64,000 nt of DNA, taken from G963667675 sp965197565 (GTDB taxonomy: Bacteria > Chloroflexota > Dehalococcoidia > Lucifugimonadales > UBA3495). The notes below the pieces were generated by a model. The model was not told where the DNA came from. It searched no databases and saw only the letters and a list, made by a program, of their open reading frames with translations. Position numbers and translations under genes: made by a program. Shown here piece by piece: positions 34,655-45,149 of the stretch. Numbering within the stretch: the first letter of the stretch is position 1; each line of letters starts with the position of its first letter. Where the stretch lies: positions 248,001-312,000 of the forward strand of contig CBDANK010000002.1 of assembly GCA_965197565.1 (NCBI GenBank), read 5' to 3'.

Positions 34655-35833
34655 ATGGACGTGGTTGTTCGCAACGTAAGGCTCGTAGACGGCACCGGGG
34701 CCGACCCCTTGGCCCAAGTCAGCGTAGAGGTGGCCGGCGGCCGCATCAGTTGGATCGGAGAGGAAACGGCACGGCCCCGCAGCACCGTCCACCAGGAGAA
34801 TATCAACGGCCAAGGGCTGACCCTAGTCCCAGGCATGATCGACTGCCACGAGCACTTCACCGGTGACGGTGGGATGGATAGCATGGAGCGTCTCCTGGGC
34901 GACACCCATGAGGAGTTCACGCTGAAGGCGGTGGCTAACTGCCGACGGGCGCTGATGTCCGGCGTAACCTCGGCCCGGGACGTGGGCGCGCGCTTCGGCA
35001 TCAACATCAACATCGCCCAGCAAACGGCGGCCGGGGCCATCATGGGACCCCGCATCATTGCCTCCGGAGAGTGGTTCCAGTTCCCGGGCACCTGGCCTAC
35101 CGGTCTCACCAGGTCCACCGAAACGCCCGAAGAGTTGCTGCTGGGCATCCGGGAGATGATAGAACGGGGAGCGGGCCTGATAAAAGTGGGCGCTACCGGA
35201 TTTCGCCCCGACGGCGAGCAGTTCGCCAGCTTGGGACCCGAGGCTCTGGAGGTGGCGGTGCGAGCGTCCCACGAAGCAGGGCTGAAAATCGCCGCCCACT
35301 GCCACGGCTTCGAGGGGACCCGGCAGGCCGTCGAGGCAGGAATCGACTCCATCGAACACGGCACCTTTGTGGACGAGCCCACCATTAGGTTGATGGCCGA
35401 AAAGGGCACATATCTGGTGCCCACCATGTCTACCTGGGACACCAGGGAACGGTTAGCGAACCAGATGGGGTGGTCCAAGGAACAGATGGCCGACATTTAC
35501 CACCGGAAAGAGAATTCTATCGCCAGCTTCGGCCGGGCCTTGCGGGCAGGGGTCAAGATCGCCGCCGGCACCGACGCCGGCGGCTCCCCGGCCCGTCATG
35601 GGTTCATTGCCAGGGAGATCGAGTTGATGGTGCAGGGCGGCATGACCCCCGAGGCCGCGATGGAGGCCTCCACCAAGGTGGCGGCGGAGCTCCTTGGGGT
35701 CCAAGACCAAGTGGGCACCATCGAAGTGGGAAAACAGGCCGATATGGTCCTGATCGACGGGGACCCGCACTCAGACCCGGCAGCCCTACGCAACGTGTGG
35801 GCAGTATTTCAAGGGGGGCGCCGGATCAGGTAG
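34655..35833 (+). CDS. Amidohydrolase (imidazolonepropionase/prolidase-like)
   Basis: This protein has 392 residues from the ATG at 34655, which GAGGAG precedes by about 8 nt; the ORF is open back to 34490 but that part lacks family similarity. It has an N-terminal beta segment (VVVRNVRLVDGTGADPL), DCHEHFTGD (metal), HCHGFEGTRQAVEAGIDSIEHGT (metal His) and the late GTDAGGSPARHG (metal Asp). It is in the amidohydrolase-1 superfamily, hydrolysing cyclic or peptide amides. Its closest functional subgroup is uncertain. Confidence 0.82.
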   Translation: MDVVVRNVRLVDGTGADPLAQVSVEVAGGRISWIGEETARPRSTVHQENINGQGLTLVPGMIDCHEHFTGDGGMDSMERLLGDTHEEFTLKAVANCRRALMSGVTSARDVGARFGININIAQQTAAGAIMGPRIIASGEWFQFPGTWPTGLTRSTETPEELLLGIREMIERGAGLIKVGATGFRPDGEQFASLGPEALEVAVRASHEAGLKIAAHCHGFEGTRQAVEAGIDSIEHGTFVDEPTIRLMAEKGTYLVPTMSTWDTRERLANQMGWSKEQMADIYHRKENSIASFGRALRAGVKIAAGTDAGGSPARHGFIAREIELMVQGGMTPEAAMEASTKVAAELLGVQDQVGTIEVGKQADMVLIDGDPHSDPAALRNVWAVFQGGRRIR

Positions 35834-36000
35834 GCTTACCGGGCTTAGGGACTGGTCAGCGTCCTGGAAATAGGCCCAAGCGGCCGCGCCCCACGGTCCG
35901 GTGACTCGAAGCCCGGACCAGCCAATATACCTTTTCCGCCGGATGCGGGGAGTCTGTTACGAGTCACGTACCTGTCGTGGCATTTCATTATATATCCATG

Positions 36001-36029
36001 TTGACAAATACCAAGTAAAAGAGCACAAT
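36001..36029 (+). promoter_or_regulatory. Candidate promoter of the amidohydrolase-2 gene
   Basis: A consensus TTGACA (36001-36006), a 17-bp spacer and CACAAT (36024-36029, four of six) lie 65 bp upstream of the ATG at 36095. The region 35834-36094 is AT-richer than the surroundings. Confidence 0.4.
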
Positions 36030-36094
36030 CATCCCATCACTATACACAATGGTTCTCAACACTACTTTCTAAGGTAAGAATTTGGGAGGTGGGC

Positions 36095-37225
36095 ATGTCC
36101 AGCTACAGGGTAATATCCTCGGATAACCACGTTTTTGAGCCGGCGGACCTGTGGACCAGCAGGGCCGAGAGCAGGATTAAGGACCGGGTGCCGCGCATTG
36201 TCCGCCAAGAGGACGGCGACTGGTGGTACTGCGACAACCACCGGGTGATCGGGACCTCCGTCGCGTCACAGACGGGCATGAGGTTCGAAGAGCCGGAAAA
36301 GCTAACCATGACAAGTACATACGAAGAGGTCCGTCCTGGGGGCTACATTCCCGAGGAACACGTCAAGGACATGGATATCGATGGAATTGACGTGAGTATC
36401 GTCTATCCTACCGTCGGCCTTTTGTTGTACAGCGTGGAGGACGGTAATCTCCTGAACGAGGCATTCAGCATATACAACGACTGGCTGGCCGAGTTCTGCA
36501 AACCATTTCCCAGGCGTCTCAAAGGCATCGCCATGCTCAACGTAGACGACGTGAGCTTGGCGGTTAAAGAACTGGAGCGCAGCGCGAAGATGGGGCTCGC
36601 CGGCGGCATGATCACGGTGTATCCCCCGGAAGGAAGAGGATACGATGGAGCCGAATATGAACCTCTGTGGGCTGCGGCCCAGGACTTGGAAATGCCCCTC
36701 GGCCTCCACATCGTCACCAATCGAATAGGTCCGGGCCAGCAATTTGCCGTGGGTGAGGATGTGATCCGCAACAAACCCTCCTTCCTGGCCAACGCCGATC
36801 ACTGGGTGCGCGTGTCCCTGGCCGACATGATCTTCAGCGGCGTGTTTGAGCGCTATCCGAAACTCCAGGTGGGCTCGGTGGAGATGGAGCTGTCCTGGGC
36901 TCCCCACTTCCTGGACCGGATTGATTACCAATACACCCAGAGGGCCGACAGCATCGAGGGAGGACACCGTTTCAAAGGGGATGCCCTTCCCAGCGACTTC
37001 TTCCACAACAACGTGTTTCTTGGCTTCCAGGAAGATGCCTTGGGTATAGAGATGCGTAACCGCATTGGAATAGATCAATTGCTGTGGGGCGGAGACTATC
37101 CGCATCAAGAGTCCACCTTCCCCAGGAGCCGCCAGATCATCGAGGAGATCCTGGTGGACTGCACTGAAGAGGAAAAGGCCAAGATCGCCGGCAGCAATAG
37201 TGCCAGGGTATACAACTTGGACTAG
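36095..37225 (+). CDS. Amidohydrolase-2 family metal-dependent hydrolase
   Basis: This 376-residue protein is a paralogue of the protein at 28239-29384: SSDNHVFEPADLW at the N-terminus (here Asn replaces Ser before the metal His), KDMDIDGIDVSIVYP, SWAPHFLDRIDYQY and the terminal WGGDYPHQESTFPRS. The start at 36095 has GGGAGG about five nt upstream; the upstream GTG at 36089 overlaps that ribosome site. It has its own promoter candidate and a strong terminator downstream, so it is probably monocistronic. Confidence 0.82.
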   Translation: MSSYRVISSDNHVFEPADLWTSRAESRIKDRVPRIVRQEDGDWWYCDNHRVIGTSVASQTGMRFEEPEKLTMTSTYEEVRPGGYIPEEHVKDMDIDGIDVSIVYPTVGLLLYSVEDGNLLNEAFSIYNDWLAEFCKPFPRRLKGIAMLNVDDVSLAVKELERSAKMGLAGGMITVYPPEGRGYDGAEYEPLWAAAQDLEMPLGLHIVTNRIGPGQQFAVGEDVIRNKPSFLANADHWVRVSLADMIFSGVFERYPKLQVGSVEMELSWAPHFLDRIDYQYTQRADSIEGGHRFKGDALPSDFFHNNVFLGFQEDALGIEMRNRIGIDQLLWGGDYPHQESTFPRSRQIIEEILVDCTEEEKAKIAGSNSARVYNLD

Positions 37226-37262
37226 AATCTGAGACCCGGCCGGACCGAACTCTTGCTCTGTT

Positions 37263-37298
37263 CAGCAGGTACTCCCTCCGGGGTGCCTGCTGTTTTTT
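37263..37298 (+). terminator. Rho-independent terminator
   Basis: CAGCAGG and CCTGCTG pair as a 7-bp core stem, which extends inwards through A-T, C-G and G-U pairs to a CTCC loop, followed by six Ts. It lies 38 bp after the amidohydrolase stop. Confidence 0.8.
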
Positions 37299-37354
37299 AG
37301 GGCTGGGCATGTTGTGTGTCCAGGAACTATAAGAGGAAGTATAAAGGAGACGTC

Positions 37355-38746
37355 ATGAACCAAGTGATCTACGCTTCCGCCGTGTCCATGGCCCAAATGA
37401 TCCGGGAAAAAGAAATCTCCTCGGTAGAGTTGGTGGACGCCCACTTAAAACGTATACAGGAGGTGAATCCCAAGCTCAACGCGGTTGTGCAAATCGCAGG
37501 GGACGCCGCAATGGCCGAGGCGGGAAGGGCCGATGAGGCCCTGGCCCGTGGTGAAAACAAGGGGCCTCTTCACGGCGTGCCCATGACCCTGAAGGACTCC
37601 CTAGACACCGCAGACCTCGTCACCACAGGGGGCACCAAAGGGCGGTCAGCCTTCGTGCCGGAACGGGACGCAACCGTCGCGGCCCGTCTCCGGGCCGCAG
37701 GGGCGGTCCTGCTTGGCAAAACCAACACCCCCGAGCTAACCCTGGCCGGCGAGTCGGATAATCTTATCTATGGGCGGACCAACAACCCCTATGACCTTAG
37801 TAGAAGCCCCAGCGGCAGCAGCGGCGGCGCAGCGGCAATCGTAGCGTCGGGCGGGTCGCCATTCGACATGGGCAGCGACACCGGCGGAAGCATCCGCTCG
37901 CCCGCCCATGTTTGTGGGATTGCCGGCATCAAGCCCAACTCCGGCCGGGTGCCCAGGACGGGGCACATAGTCCCCTTTGGCATGGGTGCTTTGGACTCGC
38001 TTACGCAGATCGGCCCTCTGGCCCGATATGTGGAGGACTTGGCGTTGACGCTGCCGATCATTACCGGCGTCGATTGGATCGATCCGGGAATAGTGCCAAT
38101 GCCCCTTGGCGACCCTGACTCGGTTGAACTCAAGGGGCTGAGAGTCGCTGTGCATACCGATAACGGGATCATCGGCCCGACGCCGGAAATAGCGGAGATG
38201 GTGAATGCGGTGGCGAAGGCCCTGAAAGAGTTGGGCATGGAGATAGTGGAAGACCGTCCCTCTGCCTTGGTTAGGACCAATGAACTTTACAAAGGCGTCT
38301 CGGACGCCGATGGTCAAGCCTGGGTCTCCCGGCTTCTGCAAAAAGCCGGAACAAAGGAGGTGAACCCGGTGCTGCAAGAAGAGATGGACCAAGCCAAGCC
38401 CATAGACACCGCCCAGTTCACCTTGTTGCTGGAAGAATTGGATGGGTTCCGTAGTGAAATGCTCTCTTTTATGAAGAACTACGACCTGATTCTTTGCCCG
38501 GAGGGCGCCTATCCGGCCTTGCCCCATGGCGCTACCATCGGACACGAGCGGTATGGAGACTTCAGCCACACCAGCGCTTATAACCTGACCGGATGGCCTG
38601 GGGCCGTGGTGCGGGCTGGCACGTCGCCCGAGGGCCTGCCTATCGGGGTGCAGGCAGTGGCTCGTCCTTGGCGAGAAGACGTGGCCCTTGCGGTAATCAA
38701 ATTCATCGAGTCCGCCTTTGGCGGCTGGCAGAAGCCGCCCCTGTAA
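37355..38746 (+). CDS. Amidase signature-family hydrolase
   Basis: This 463-residue protein starts at ATG 37355 (AAAGGAG eight nt upstream; the earlier in-frame start at 37316 is not supported). It has the catalytic Lys (GVPMTLKDS), the serine-rich SPSGSSGGAAA and the Ser-cis-Ser-Lys site in GSDTGGSIRSPA. It hydrolyses amides or acyl-ureas. It follows the terminator of the amidohydrolase gene and begins a separate unit. Confidence 0.88.
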   Translation: MNQVIYASAVSMAQMIREKEISSVELVDAHLKRIQEVNPKLNAVVQIAGDAAMAEAGRADEALARGENKGPLHGVPMTLKDSLDTADLVTTGGTKGRSAFVPERDATVAARLRAAGAVLLGKTNTPELTLAGESDNLIYGRTNNPYDLSRSPSGSSGGAAAIVASGGSPFDMGSDTGGSIRSPAHVCGIAGIKPNSGRVPRTGHIVPFGMGALDSLTQIGPLARYVEDLALTLPIITGVDWIDPGIVPMPLGDPDSVELKGLRVAVHTDNGIIGPTPEIAEMVNAVAKALKELGMEIVEDRPSALVRTNELYKGVSDADGQAWVSRLLQKAGTKEVNPVLQEEMDQAKPIDTAQFTLLLEELDGFRSEMLSFMKNYDLILCPEGAYPALPHGATIGHERYGDFSHTSAYNLTGWPGAVVRAGTSPEGLPIGVQAVARPWREDVALAVIKFIESAFGGWQKPPL

Positions 38747-38781
38747 TGCTATGCCTCCGCCCCTTTAGGGGACGATGTTTT

Positions 38782-39031
38782 GGTGAATCTCAGGGCAATC
38801 GCATCTAAAACCAACCCGACAGAAAGGACTTGCGCCTGGCTCGCAACGATGTCATTCCGAAACGCAGTGAGGAATCTAAAGCAGTTCTTCACAGTCATCG
38901 TGCCATTCCGGCGACAGGCCCCTCCATCGCGGAGTTTATCCTGAGCGAACCCGAAAGGATCGGAAAGACATCGAAGAGGAAACTCAGACGTATGTGTTAT
39001 CCGTAAGATGCGATTGCCCTATGGTGAATCT
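38782..39031. repeat. MITE family 2 with TIRs and flanking direct repeat
   Basis: Perfect 15-bp TIRs AGGGCAATCGCATCT (38793-38807) and AGATGCGATTGCCCT (39006-39020) bound a 230-bp element. The direct repeat TGGTGAATCT lies outside on both sides (38782-38791, 39022-39031), one base away from each TIR. The interior holds GTCATTCCG and TTTATCCTGAGCGAACCC blocks common to the other repeats. The remaining sequence to 39189 holds no gene. Confidence 0.7.
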
Positions 39032-39189
39032 GCTGGGGGGTTGACGGCATTCGTGGGTCATACTACGATTGCTGGGGTCTAAGAAGATGGGTTGCTCGTA
39101 TACAGGCGGCTTGATGCGGCCAATCCCGGTTGATTCCGCTAACTTGCGATGGCTTGGCCCTGCCGCGCAAATACATCTAGGGGGAAGGT

Positions 39190-40137
39190 ATGGCGCTTGA
39201 TCCCGCGACTTTGCTATTGCTTGAGCAGATGGCCGAAGACGACGTAAAACCTCTACACGAAAGCACGCCGGCCGAGGCGCGCGCCTTCGACGCTATGCTG
39301 GCGGAACTTGCCGGGCCGGGCCCGGAAATGGGCCGAGTAGAGGAGCGCACTATCCAAGGACCGGATGGGCAAGCCACACTCCGGGTCCTCGTTCCTGTCC
39401 AGGATCCCCGGGGCGTTCTGGTCTACTATCACGGGGGCGGGTGGGTTACAGGCTCCATTGACGAGAATGACACAGTGGCGCGTAAGCTCGCCGAGCGGAC
39501 AGCTTGCGCCGTCATCCTAGTAGATTATCGTCTCGCCCCGGAGTACCGCTATCCAACGGCCGTAGACGACTCCTATGCGGCACTGGAATGGGTCGGAGCG
39601 CACCTGAGCGACATCGCAGGATACGAGGCGCCGCTGATCTTGGCCGGGGACAGTGCCGGGGGGAACCTGGCTGCCGTGATGGCCCTACGCGCCCGCGACC
39701 GCGGCGGGCCGCCTATCGCGCTGCAGGTGCTCGTCTATCCCGTCACCGATGCTGATTTCGACCGTCCCTCCTATGTCGATCCTGAAAACGATCTGCTGCT
39801 GACCCGCGACGGGATGATTTGGTACTGGGACCATTATTTGCCGGATGCCTCTCGTCGCACCGAGCCGGACGCCTCTCCGTTACACGCCGAGAACCTGTCG
39901 GGGCTTCCGCCGGCTGTTATACTGACTGCGGAGCATGATGTCCTACGCGACGAAGGGGAGGCTTACGCGGCGCGTCTTCAGGAAGCTAACGTGCCCACTG
40001 AGCTCCAGAGATACGCCGGCCAAACTCATGGATTCTTTAGTCTGCTCATGCTGCCCGGCAGCGAGCTCGGTTTCCAACAGGTTGTTAAGGCAGTCAAAGC
40101 GTGTATTGTGAAAGCGCGCAAGGCTCGATCAGTATAG
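39190..40137 (+). CDS. Alpha/beta hydrolase-3 (hormone-sensitive-lipase-type esterase)
   Basis: This 315-residue protein has the HSL oxyanion YYHGGGW, the nucleophile GDSAGG (Ser about 155), Asp in TAEHDVLRDEG and His in QTHGFF. It is an HSL-type carboxylesterase. It lies 61 bp before a Baeyer-Villiger monooxygenase gene on the same strand; such pairs convert ketones to esters and hydrolyse them. GGGGGAAGG precedes the ATG. Confidence 0.88.
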   Translation: MALDPATLLLLEQMAEDDVKPLHESTPAEARAFDAMLAELAGPGPEMGRVEERTIQGPDGQATLRVLVPVQDPRGVLVYYHGGGWVTGSIDENDTVARKLAERTACAVILVDYRLAPEYRYPTAVDDSYAALEWVGAHLSDIAGYEAPLILAGDSAGGNLAAVMALRARDRGGPPIALQVLVYPVTDADFDRPSYVDPENDLLLTRDGMIWYWDHYLPDASRRTEPDASPLHAENLSGLPPAVILTAEHDVLRDEGEAYAARLQEANVPTELQRYAGQTHGFFSLLMLPGSELGFQQVVKAVKACIVKARKARSV

Positions 40138-40198
40138 TAATAAGGGTAAATCTCAAACAAGCCAAGATAGCTGAACGAAAAAGTGCTAGGAGGACAAC

Positions 40199-41848
40199 AT
40201 GGCTGACTCTAAAAAATCCCCGGACTTCGATGCCGTAGTCATTGGGGCCGGCTTTGCCGGATTGGGCATGCTCTGGCGGCTGCGCGAGGAACTGGGGATG
40301 TCCGTTCAAGTGTACGAGAGGGGCAGCGGAGTCGGCGGCACTTGGTATTGGAACCGCTACCCCGGTGCGCGCTGCGACTCCCAGAGCTACATATATTGCT
40401 TCACCTTCTCAAAAGAGTTGCTTCAGGACTGGGACTGGAGTGGAAAGTACCCGGAACAGCCGGAGATCCTAACCTACCTCAACCACGTCGCGGACCGCTT
40501 CGACCTCCGCCGCAACATCCAGTTCAACACCCGGGTCACCGCTGCCAAGTTCCTGGAGGACACTAACCAATGGGAGGTTGAAACGGACCAAGGCGATCGC
40601 GTCACGGCCCAGTTCTTGATTACCGGCATCGGGTGTATCTCATCAGGCAATGTTCCAGACATAAAGGGGCTGGAATCTTTCCAGGGAGAGCGGTATCACA
40701 CGGGCAGTTGGCCCCACGAAAAAGTGGACTTCGCCGGTAAACGAGTGGCCGTCATCGGCACCGGCTCGAGCGGCGTACAATCGATCCCGGTGATCGCCGG
40801 GCAAGCCGAGCACCTGACCGTGTTTCAACGGACCCCGCAGTACACCGTTCCGGCCCGGCACCACACCGTAACCAGGAAGTTCCTTGATGAGGAAATAAAA
40901 CCCAACTACGATCAGATCATCGAAAAGATAAGGTGGTCTGCAGGCGGCGAACCGGTGGGCCCCGATGAGCGCTCGGCTCTGGAAGTCACCGCAGAGGAGC
41001 GCCTGGAATCATTCGAAGCCGGCTGGGCTGAAGGGGGAAACAGGTTCCTAGCTTCTTCCTTCCATGATATCGGCACGGACCGAAGAGCAAACGACACCAT
41101 GTCCGAGTTCATCCGGTCCAAGATACGCGAAATAGTGAAGGACCCCGAGACTGCCGAGAAACTGTTGCCCACCGACCATCCCTTCGGGTCCAAGCGCGCT
41201 CTCATAGACACCAATTACTTCGATACGTATAACCGCGAAAACGTCGAGTTAGTCGATATTCGTCATTCGCCGATCCAAGAGATCACCCCGAAGGGGATAC
41301 GGACCCAGGACCAAGAGTTCGAGTTTGACGCGATCGTCTTCGCCACCGGATTCGACACAATGACGGGCACCTTCTTCAAGATGAATATTCGCGGCAGAAA
41401 CGATGTGGCGCTTAAAGATAAGTGGTCCGAGGGGCCCAAGACTTACCTCGGCCTCCAATCCGCCGGATTCCCCAACATGTTTATGATAACCGGACCCGGC
41501 AGCCCCTCCGTCCTCACCAACATGCCGGTGGCCATCGAGCAGCACATCGAGTGGATCGCCGGCTTCGTCGATTACATGCGCAAACATAACATCGAGGCAG
41601 TCGAGCCTAATGCGGATGCGGAGACCGCGTGGGAGTCTCATGTGAGGGAGGCGGTCGAACCGACAATGTTCATGCTGGCCAACTCCTGGTACTTCGGAGC
41701 GAACATCCCTGGGAAGCCCCGTGTGTTCACTCCCTACGCCGGCGGGATGGGGACCTACCGCAAAAGGTGCAATGAGATCGCGGAAAACGGCTATGAAGGC
41801 TTCATCCTTCACTCCGAGAGTCGGGGAAAAGCCGCATTGCCAACCTAA
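40199..41848 (+). CDS. Baeyer-Villiger-type flavin monooxygenase
   Basis: This 549-residue protein has FAD GxGxxG in GAGFAGLG (16-21), then RGSGVGGTWYWNRYPGARCDS, and the BVMO fingerprint FxGxxxHxxxWP as FQGERYHTGSWP (161-172). The NADPH motif is GTGSSGVQ (187-192). The C-terminal part, with NSWYFGANIPGKP and FTPYAGGMGTY, is typical of cyclohexanone or steroid BVMOs. It inserts an oxygen next to a ketone. An esterase gene precedes it. Aggregate evidence is strong for the family; the substrate is unknown. Confidence 0.88.
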   Translation: MADSKKSPDFDAVVIGAGFAGLGMLWRLREELGMSVQVYERGSGVGGTWYWNRYPGARCDSQSYIYCFTFSKELLQDWDWSGKYPEQPEILTYLNHVADRFDLRRNIQFNTRVTAAKFLEDTNQWEVETDQGDRVTAQFLITGIGCISSGNVPDIKGLESFQGERYHTGSWPHEKVDFAGKRVAVIGTGSSGVQSIPVIAGQAEHLTVFQRTPQYTVPARHHTVTRKFLDEEIKPNYDQIIEKIRWSAGGEPVGPDERSALEVTAEERLESFEAGWAEGGNRFLASSFHDIGTDRRANDTMSEFIRSKIREIVKDPETAEKLLPTDHPFGSKRALIDTNYFDTYNRENVELVDIRHSPIQEITPKGIRTQDQEFEFDAIVFATGFDTMTGTFFKMNIRGRNDVALKDKWSEGPKTYLGLQSAGFPNMFMITGPGSPSVLTNMPVAIEQHIEWIAGFVDYMRKHNIEAVEPNADAETAWESHVREAVEPTMFMLANSWYFGANIPGKPRVFTPYAGGMGTYRKRCNEIAENGYEGFILHSESRGKAALPT

Positions 41849-41994
41849 TCTGACTGCTGCCGCCTGAAACCGGCAGAGCCTAGATCGCCAGTCGACATGG
41901 CAGCGCCGCTTGTTTCAGGAACCGGCGGTGTGCTTGAGGCAACTATTGAGCCTGGGGCGGGGAAGCTAGCCAACCGGGAGCTTGGGGGTTTGCT

Positions 41995-43041
41995 ATGGAT
42001 TTCGGCTTGTTCGTAGAGTTCCCTTGCCGGGACGGCGTCAGCCAGGCCCAGGTGTTTAACGAGTCATTCGCTTTGGTGGACGCGGCTGAGGAGTTGGGCA
42101 CCGAGACGGTTTGGCTGGCCGAGTATCATTTCGACCCCGACCGCTCGGTCCTCTCCGCGCCGGTAACTGTGGCCAGTGCCGTGGCGGCCCGGACCAAGCG
42201 CATAAAAGTCGGGCTTGCAGTCCACGTGCTGCCCCTGCGGAACCCGGTACGGGTTGCGGAGGAGGTAGCGACCCTCGACCACATCAGCGGCGGCCGCTTG
42301 GAATTCGGTATCGGCCGTTCCGCTTTTCCCAACGTCTACCTGGGTTACGGCATGGCCTACCACGAAAGCCGCGGCCGGTTCGAAGAGTGCCTGGAAGTGA
42401 TTCTAAAGGCTTGGACCATGGACCGCTTCTCCTATGAGGGAGAGTATTACAGCTACGAAGACCTGTGCGTGGTTCCCAAGCCCCTGCAAGACCCCCACCC
42501 GCCCATACGCATCGGCGCCACCTCCGCTGAAACTTTTGCCTTGGTGGGGCGTCTGGGCTACCCTATCTTCATCAACCCCTCGCGAGTGAGTTCACTGATG
42601 GACTTGGCCCCGCTTATTCGGGAGTACAAGAAATCCAGGCGGGATGCGGGCTACGAGGAGGAGGCCGACATCGGCTTGCGTCTCCCTGTCTATGTGGCGG
42701 AGACAGCGGAAAAGGCCTACTCCGAACCTCGGGAGAGCACCTTATACCAGTTGCAGCGCTTGATAAACGTAATCACTGCTTCCGCGTCCCAAGGAGGAAT
42801 CCAGGATAACCGGCTGGCCCAAGCGGAAAGACTCAAAACGCTGGACTATGACGGTGTACTGGAAAACATGGTGGTCTACGGCACTCCCGAGGCAGTCTCG
42901 GACCGGTTGGCCCAGTTGCGGGAAGACCTGGGGATTAACCAACTGGTGTACGAGGTTAATTTTGGCTGCCGCGTGCCGCTGGAGCTACAAATCAATTGCG
43001 TGCGCCTGCTGACCGAGCGGGTGGCGCCCCAGTTTAAATAG
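41995..43041 (+). CDS. LLM-class flavin-dependent monooxygenase
   Basis: This 348-residue luciferase-like protein has signature WLAEYHFDPDRSVLSAP (Tyr replaces the usual His of EHH), then PLRNPVRVAEEVATLDHISGGRLEFGIGRS. The C-terminal part ends GINQLVYEVNFG. It is one of four LLM paralogues here, and the most compact. It precedes an SDR gene by about 210 bp. The substrate is unknown. Confidence 0.83.
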   Translation: MDFGLFVEFPCRDGVSQAQVFNESFALVDAAEELGTETVWLAEYHFDPDRSVLSAPVTVASAVAARTKRIKVGLAVHVLPLRNPVRVAEEVATLDHISGGRLEFGIGRSAFPNVYLGYGMAYHESRGRFEECLEVILKAWTMDRFSYEGEYYSYEDLCVVPKPLQDPHPPIRIGATSAETFALVGRLGYPIFINPSRVSSLMDLAPLIREYKKSRRDAGYEEEADIGLRLPVYVAETAEKAYSEPRESTLYQLQRLINVITASASQGGIQDNRLAQAERLKTLDYDGVLENMVVYGTPEAVSDRLAQLREDLGINQLVYEVNFGCRVPLELQINCVRLLTERVAPQFK

Positions 43042-43251
43042 CGATCAGGCGCATATCCGCGGCCCCTCTGCGCCTTAGCCGCTTTAATCTTACGGAGATT
43101 TCTACCAACTGCCACGGCACGGATGCCATATCGAGCCTTGGCTCGCCGGCAACCTTTGCCCTCCACATACCAAACTTTATTCGGGAGCCGGGAAATCTGA
43201 TTTTGCTTGGGAAACGAAGCAGTTAATCGCCCCGACGCAAGGAGGAAAACA

Positions 43252-44007
<756 letters not shown>

Positions 44008-44084
44008 CCGCTGAAATCCTGTTTGGGTAAGCTAAACCACATAAACCTACCGTCCGTTGGTTCTTGGACCAGGAGGCGAATGCA

Positions 44085-45146
44085 GTGAATAAAGACTTGG
44101 CAGGCAAAGTACAGACCGTGTTGGGACCCATCCCGCCGGAACGGCTGGGGGTCACTATGACTCACGAGCACCTGCTGATCGAAGTTACCATGAGCCGCGG
44201 CCCACTGGAAAGCGCCAGCGCCAGAGGTTTCTACAACGAGCCGGTCTCTCAAGAGACAGTGGGCCGGATGCGGCATTACGCCGCTCAAAACGCGGACAAC
44301 TCCCGTTTGTCGGATGTCTCCATGATCATCGACGAGGTCATGCTGTATAAGCAATATGGTGGAGACTCAATCGTAGACGCCACCAGCATTGGCATGTCCC
44401 GTGACCCCATGGGCCTGTTCCGTATCTCTCGCGCTACCGGGGTTAACATCATCATGGGCGCTTCATACTATGTCGCCGCCGCTCACCCCCCTGGCATGGA
44501 TAGTCTTACCGAGGACGACATATTTGAACAGATCGTCAGAGACGTAACCGAAGGGGTCGACGGCACGGTCATCAGGTCGGGGGTCATCGGGGAGATTGGT
44601 TGTACCTGGCCCTTGACGGATAACGAACGCAAGGTATTGCGGGCCTCGGCGAGGGCCCAGAGGATAACCGGCGCTCCCATATTAATCCATCCGGGCCGGG
44701 ACGAAACCGGGCCTCTGGAAGCCATAGAAGTTCTCAGAGAGGCCGGGGCAGACCTCAGCCGCACCATCATGGGCCACTTGGACCGCACGGTGTTCTTGCG
44801 CAGAACCCTGACTCAGATCGCCGAGACAGGCTGCTACCTGGAGTGGGACCTCTTCGGTCAAGAGTCCTACTACGCCCTGAATCCGAATATTGACATGCCC
44901 AGCGACGCCAAGCGAATGGATGACATCGCCTGGATTTCCGCTGAGGGATACGGCGACAGGGTCCTGGTGTCTCATGATATAGGGGTGAAGCACCGTCTCG
45001 ATAAGTACGGCGGCTATGGCTACTATTACATATTGGGCCACATAGTCCCCCGGATGCGGAGGCGGGGATTCAGCAGCGAGGCGATAGACAACATTCTGGT
45101 CAACAATCCAAGAAACGCCCTGACTTTTGCGGAGCCGGAGACATAG
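44085..45146 (+). CDS. Phosphotriesterase-family (PTE-like) metal hydrolase
   Basis: This 353-residue TIM barrel has metal HxH in VTMTHEHLLIE, a bridging Glu in GVIGEIGCTW (as in PHP-type members, rather than the Lys of true phosphotriesterases), His in ILIHPGRDE, His in IMGHLDRT and Asp in VSHDIGV. Most such relatives are lactonases or amidohydrolases, not phosphotriesterases. The GTG at 44085 has AGGAGG eight nt upstream; the upstream TTG at 44064 does not. It ends 3 bp before the carbamoyltransferase gene, a tight operon. Confidence 0.82.
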   Translation: MNKDLAGKVQTVLGPIPPERLGVTMTHEHLLIEVTMSRGPLESASARGFYNEPVSQETVGRMRHYAAQNADNSRLSDVSMIIDEVMLYKQYGGDSIVDATSIGMSRDPMGLFRISRATGVNIIMGASYYVAAAHPPGMDSLTEDDIFEQIVRDVTEGVDGTVIRSGVIGEIGCTWPLTDNERKVLRASARAQRITGAPILIHPGRDETGPLEAIEVLREAGADLSRTIMGHLDRTVFLRRTLTQIAETGCYLEWDLFGQESYYALNPNIDMPSDAKRMDDIAWISAEGYGDRVLVSHDIGVKHRLDKYGGYGYYYILGHIVPRMRRRGFSSEAIDNILVNNPRNALTFAEPET

Positions 45147-45149
45147 GAC

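Noticed and set aside
38760..38775. CCCCTTTAGGGG as amidase terminator
   Set aside because: The stem is only 4-5 bp and the T-run after it is short and displaced.
44064..44084. TTG start for the PTE-like gene
   Set aside because: GTG at 44085 has AGGAGG at a proper distance, whereas the TTG lies before the ribosome site itself.
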